The notes below the pieces were generated by a model, which saw only the letters and a program-made list of their open reading frames with translations, was not told the DNA's origin and searched no databases. Made by a program: the position numbers and the translations under genes. Below are positions 60,101-64,000 of a DNA stretch of 64,000 bases, one piece after another (the first letter of the stretch is position 1; every line of letters begins with the position of its first letter). This DNA is from Datisca glomerata (taxonomy: Eukaryota; Streptophyta; Magnoliopsida; Cucurbitales; Datiscaceae). The DNA lies in contig QANY01003900.1 of the NCBI GenBank assembly GCA_003255025.1, positions 930,001-994,000 of the forward strand. Direction: 5' to 3'.

Positions 60101-63100
60101 AGTGATAGATGTAGCTGCATTCTTAGCCCATTCCTCTTGTTTGTTGGCCTACATTTGTCAGTGTTTATTTTTACAGGTTGCTCCGAGATCTTATGATCTG
60201 ATTGCTGAAGAGTATCATGCTGCACGAATGGAAGCTGCAAAAGCAAAGGAGGAAGGGGACAAGAAAGTCCAGGAAATGGCTGGCAATACCATCCGTAAAC
60301 TTAAGAATGAGTTGTTAGCTTTAGGTAAAGCTCAATGTTTCTAGTGTTTTTTTCCCTTTATTTCCAAATAAAGAAATCTTCTTAGGCATACCTTTTAGTG
60401 AAACACATCCATAGTTTTTGATATAAATGCTAATTATTATTTGTGTGCTTAAGGAGTTTACATGATACCTTTTGTTGTACGATGCCTAAATTTACTGAAC
60501 AGGAATATCGGATAACATTCTGGCATCCTCATTCAGATATGAAAGAGCTTCAACGTGTGGGTCTGGGAGCATGTCTGCTGGTTCAATGCCTTTAAAGGGT
60601 TCCGAGGTCGAAGGATTAAGCAATGTAGAAAGTGGTCTGGCATTTATTGAGCATCGAGATGAATCATTTGTTAGAGAAGAAGATACAGCCGAGAGCTGCA
60701 GATTCAAGGATTTTCAACTCCATCCTACGTCCATAGCTATAAATGATCAAGAAAAGAGTGTTTCAGATGAGCAAGGAGATGTTGAGCTTGGAAACTTATT
60801 TTTGGAAGATGCACGTACAAATAAAAATTTACCTCATGATGTTTTGAGATTACAGAAGAAAGAGAAGATGAGAGAACTATCTAGTGCGAAGAATTTGGAA
60901 AAGTTGGATGGTATCTGGAAAAAGGTAGCATTGTAATTCTTTATGGTTACTAAAATTGTTTGATTCTATTAGTAGTGCCAGGTGGTTGAAGTATTTAAGT
61001 GTCTATCTTCTTGATAAATTTTCTACAAGTATTTGTATGTCATTTATCTATAAGTATTTTCTGTATTTTTCTTGTTGATTTTTATCACTCATCTTATGTT
61101 TTCTTTGTTACATGGTCTAACTGATGATAGGGTGACCCAAAAAAGATTCCCAAGGCTGTTCTTCATCAGTTATGTCAAAAATCTGGATGGGAAGCTCCAA
61201 AATTCAATAGAGTCAATGGTAAGGAGAATAATTTTTCTTATACTGTTAGCGTGCTACGTAAAGCTAGTGGGAGGGGCAAGAGCAGAAAGGTTGGGGGTCT
61301 AGTCACGCTTCAACTTCCTCATTCAGATGAATCTTTTGAATCTGCTGAGGTACTTAAATCCTTCTATGCACTAGTTACAAAATTATTATCGAAATTATAT
61401 GACAAGAAATGATAGGAGGTAAGCATTGAGATTTCACTTGGAAGGATTAAGAGAGCAGTTCAAATATGCTCGTAATGCTGTTTGCTTTAGGAACTTCCAT
61501 TTATTCTTGCTAGTAAGTTAACATTCCTTAAGTCAGATCTTAAAGTGATGTTTAGTAATGCATCCAAGGAAGATCTTCATCTGCGCTGCACGTAACTTCT
61601 TTTTAGGCAGTCTCCAGTTTCAAAAAATAAATCTCAACAAAAGCGAGATCTTCTTGGATTGGGTTGTCCTTAACATTAATTCGTAGTTGCTATTTTGAAC
61701 TGCTGAGTGGGCTCTTTTTCCACATAGTTATGCCTTCCTTTAAGGGTTAAAACCCGTGAGGTAGAGGTTTGAGATCTGATCATTTATAGGTTCAATGCTC
61801 GTGTGTTCTCCTCTCCTGGAAAGGCAATTACTGATTAGAGGTGGCAGAGTCACTCTACTTAAGTGGTTCTCGAATTAACCTATCTATTTCATCTCATGTC
61901 TATCCATCCCTAGTTTGGATGCCAACCTTTTGGAAAGGAGAATGAGGTTTCCTCAGAGAGAAATGAGAATGGAAATAAGATCCAATTGCTCGACTGGGAC
62001 TGTGTACTCTTATCATCATGGTGGTCTGGATCATGAGGGTTTAATTATTTAACAAATCTCTCATCATAAAGTGGCCTAGGAGGTATATACAAGAGAATAG
62101 TTTTAGAGGCGTTTAGTGTGTGTGTGTGGGGGGACCTCGCAGTTGGTTCCCCCATTTTCATGGCAGTAGACAATTCTTACATTTGGTGTCTCATTTGTCG
62201 GGAGTGGGCCATTTCTCCCCTCGTGTCAAATTGAAGGCAGGGAATGGTTCGAGTGAAGAGACATTTGATGCGAGGAGAACGCTTTGGCCATTGAGTTCTG
62301 GACCTTATTCTATTCTCAATCGCCATGGATAAGGAGGCTAAGGTGGGCGACTGTTGGTCTAGGGATTGGGGGTCGACTGTGTGGAACTCGAGTTTTAGAT
62401 GTGCTTTGAATAATGGAGAGATGCTCGAGTTGGCTGAGCTATTCAATAAAATCTTTGTTCATAGTTTGGAGCCTGGAGATCCTGATTCATTGTGCGGTGG
62501 TGCACCACAATGGAAAATTTGCAGTGAAATCTTATCATGGGCAGTCAAGGCGTGAATGCAAATAAAAAACATCCCCTGGATAAGCTTTGCGGCCCAGCGG
62601 TCTTCGTAATAGAAGAGACATTTGGCGATAAGCCTGTGCTTGTTTGGAGGGATCATCATAAATGATTGAAGTGTGTTGTTTACGGTACATAAAATATTCA
62701 GCCAAAGACGCTCCTGTATAATGGGCAAGGTATTGTAATGTAGCCGGAGAATCCGCCGTTTCAGCTACCACAATAGTGTATTCCATCGCTCCTCTTTCCT
62801 GTAAAGAGGTCACTACTTGAGCCACAGAAGATGCTTTTTGACCAATAGCTACATAAACACATATTACATTGCTACTGATTGTTTTGAGAGGCCTCTTTTC
62901 ACTGGAGTAGTATTTGGAAGAATAAAGCTCCTCCTAAATTCACTTTTATTTATTGGGCATCGGTTTGGAACACAAACCTGACAATTAATAGATGGAAATG
63001 CAGAGGTTTTTCTATTCCCAACAGATGCATTATATGCATTAAGGAGAAGCTAATGATCATATCTTCTTGCACTCTAGTTTTTTTTTCTTTTTTTTGTAGA

Positions 63101-64000
63101 GCTCTATTTTCACGAGTTTGCAACTTGAGTGGGTGGCTGAGCAACGTTTTGGGGTTTGGTCTGGAAATTAACAAGACCCCCTTGCCTAGATTCGAAGTTA
63201 CTTATTGTGACCAGGAAAAGTTATGGATGGAATAGTTGCTTTCTTCTCTTTCTTACCATAGTTTTTGAGGCTGTATTCTTCCCTTTTATAGGCATTTTAG
63301 CTTAATATATCATTCCTTAACTGAGAAAAAAGTCCACTCAAAGCATCTGCTAGACTGCTGCTAAGGTAAACAAAAAGGCGGCAAAGGATCACCATGCATA
63401 AAGCCCCCTTTAGCTTCAAATCTGCCTCTCGGCCTCCCCCAATCCATAAATCGGAAGAATTCGTTGGTGCTCCGCTGAATCCTTCAGGTTTGCTTTCCAT
63501 GGGGTTAGTTGGTACTAGTCTTTCAAAGAAGAGGGTTATGGAGATGTGCAAATCATTACTTTATGATGGGTTTTATGGTTTGAATGGAATAAAAGAATGT
63601 TCGATGATAAGTGTGAGCAGGTTGAATGCAATTTGGTTCGATGATAAGTGTGTGGAGGTTATAACGGGTGTACCTTCATCTTTTAATTGAGTCGTTTGTA
63701 AACTTTTCGTTTTTAATGAATTATCAATTTCTTATCATATATTGTAAGTTGTAATTTGGTGGATACCTTATCCGCCTTGGACTCATTTTGTAAGTATTTT
63801 CTTTTAACACTTTTTGCGATCGTTTACTGCTAAGTTAATATCTCCGGGTATATATTAAATCAAAATTTAATTATCTGCAGGATGCTCAGCATAGGGTGGC
63901 AGCTTTTGCTCTATGTCACTTGTTTCCTGATCTCCCAGTTCATCTCTTAATCACAGAACCTTATGCTTCTCTTGTTACGCAGTGGAAGGAAGGTGATGCA
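54160..64000 (+). CDS. DExH-box RNA helicase, DHX29/DExH7 type, N-terminal part (runs off the window)
   Basis: Eight exons: 54160-54423, 54929-55034, 55179-55369, 55584-55637, 60177-60324, 60503-60924, 61131-61349 and 63881 to the window edge. The visible coding length is 1524 bp, 508 codons, with GT/AG at every junction and an unbroken frame. Start [10 protein letters not shown] is lysine-rich. A UBA-like segment follows ([20 protein letters not shown]), then [34 protein letters not shown], the helical [20 protein letters not shown], a dsRNA-binding-like [20 protein letters not shown], and [19 protein letters not shown]. This order matches the N-terminal extension of plant DExH7 and animal DHX29, helicases linked to translation initiation on structured mRNAs. 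The helicase core (motif I, DExH) lies beyond the window. Plastid or cytosolic location cannot be decided here; the N-terminus shows no strong transit peptide. Intron 4 (4.5 kb) and intron 7 (2.5 kb) are filled with transposons. Confidence 0.93.
56073..56411. mobile_element. hAT-type MITE
   Basis: 339 bp with terminal inverted repeats: TATGGTGTTCACGGTCGGTT at the left; the right end, reversed, begins TAGGGGTGTTCAAAATTGTC. A perfect 8-bp target duplication ATTTTAAG flanks it (56065-56072 and 56412-56419), the hAT length. Rich in GGTTCGGTT motifs, with no coding capacity. Confidence 0.92.
56471..56704 (-). repeat. 3' LTR of the intron-4 copia element
   Basis: 234 bp, aligned along its length with 59615-59851. 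Adjoins the polypurine tract. Confidence 0.88.
56705..57201 (-). pseudogene. Copia RNase H, distal part
   Basis: Minus strand: [29 protein letters not shown], then [20 protein letters not shown] and [20 protein letters not shown] (56712-56984) and [10 protein letters not shown]. These are consecutive copia RNase H landmarks. The upstream part lies beyond the LINE at 58441. Confidence 0.85.
57202..58430 (-). mobile_element. 5'-truncated LINE nested in the copia element
   Basis: Inserted on the minus strand with an oligo(T) run (3' A-tail) at 57202. Flanked by the target duplication ATCTTCGTTC (57192-57201) / ATCTTCATTC (58431-58440), one mismatch. Coding remnants: [20 protein letters not shown] (58129-58398), [18 protein letters not shown] (57747-58055) and the zinc-binding [20 protein letters not shown] (57510-57701). 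This is the C-terminal third of ORF2; the 5' truncation is usual for LINEs. Confidence 0.9.
58441..59614 (-). pseudogene. Copia reverse transcriptase, largely open
   Basis: A 226-codon open frame at 58721-59401 covers most of [55 protein letters not shown] and the catalytic [15 protein letters not shown]. It continues past one stop near 58720 into [12 protein letters not shown] and [20 protein letters not shown] (58454-58705). The amount of intact frame suggests a fairly recent insertion, but without gag and the 5' region it cannot transpose alone. Confidence 0.88.
59615..59851 (-). repeat. 5' LTR of the intron-4 copia element
   Basis: 237 bp, partner of 56471-56704. Joins directly to pol, without a primer binding site. 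Confidence 0.88.
61950..63735 (+). mobile_element. LINE fragment in helicase intron 7, split by plastid DNA
   Basis: Plus strand, with frameshifts. [20 protein letters not shown] and [16 protein letters not shown] (62325-62555), [11 protein letters not shown] up to 62546, then after the plastid insert [40 protein letters not shown] and IICIKEK (about 62890-63055): the region before and within the zf-RVT domain. [14 protein letters not shown] near 63580 and an AT-rich end near 63730 complete it. Confidence 0.75.
62547..62872 (-). pseudogene. atpA: Plastid DNA insertion: fragment of ATP synthase CF1 alpha subunit
   Basis: Minus-strand translation, open without stops: [20 protein letters not shown], then [67 protein letters not shown] and [12 protein letters not shown]. 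This is an internal segment of about 108 residues of the plastid-encoded ATP synthase alpha chain (nucleotide-binding domain; the protein is about 500 residues long). It sits inside a nuclear LINE, so it is a nuclear copy of plastid DNA. Several amino-acid changes at normally invariant sites (for example Pro to His in LAPYTG, and Pro to Leu in RRPPGR) fit decay after transfer. Confidence 0.93.

Noticed and set aside
62535..62825. atpA-like ORF as an expressed nuclear gene
   Set aside because: It is only an internal fragment with no start context, transit peptide or promoter, and lies antisense inside a LINE in an intron.
1..64000. tRNA, rRNA, CRISPR or bacterial operon features
   Set aside because: By eye I found no cloverleaf with a GGTTCGA-type arm, no rRNA core sequence and no regularly spaced identical repeats of CRISPR type. 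The introns and transposon families are those of a plant nuclear genome.

Overview
The window is AT-rich nuclear DNA from a eudicot plant. Genes have short exons with GT/AG introns. Most of the sequence is nested, decayed plant transposable elements: Ty1/copia, Ty3/gypsy including the Tat lineage, LINEs, CACTA, hAT and Mutator-like. One fragment of plastid DNA is present. There are only two convincing host genes.

Host gene 1 (4294-5705, minus) is a complete four-exon secreted RNase T2 homologue of 226 codons. The exons join without a frameshift or stop. The fold-defining cysteines are kept, but every catalytic histidine and the catalytic glutamate are replaced, so it reads as a conserved pseudoenzyme rather than a pseudogene. 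Host gene 2 (from 54160, plus, running off the right edge) is the N-terminal third or so of a DHX29/DExH7-type DExH-box RNA helicase. Eight exons are visible. Its fourth and seventh introns have been enlarged by transposons.

Layout. 1-4290: AT-rich spacer with pyrimidine-rich duplications, a cluster of 19-bp palindromes and a ~43-bp tandem repeat. 4294-5705: RNase T2 pseudoenzyme. 6590-11580: a plus-strand LINE split by a minus-strand copia element, which carries a hAT-like insertion. 11710-16017: an LTR element with no recognisable pol and two internal minisatellites. 18061-35400: Ty3 Tat-family LTRs in both orientations; one is split by a 3.9-kb CACTA element and attached to a decayed Tat pol region with a second RNase H. 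37000-38030: LINE 3' fragment. 39481-41578: small internally deleted Ty3 element with a perfect 5-bp target duplication. 41991-43974: non-autonomous MULE with 10-bp target duplication and unusual internal palindromes. 45376-51000: decayed plus-strand copia. About 51100-54090: Mutator-like element carrying a transposase and a plant mobile domain, ending next to the helicase gene. 54160-64000: helicase gene. Its intron 4 holds LINE, hAT MITE, copia and a second LINE in nested order; its intron 7 holds a LINE that contains a plastid atpA fragment.

The two genes show no functional link. The strongest candidate for new biology is the RNase T2 pseudoenzyme. The other points of interest are the structured internal repeats of non-coding transposons and the nested intron insertions.
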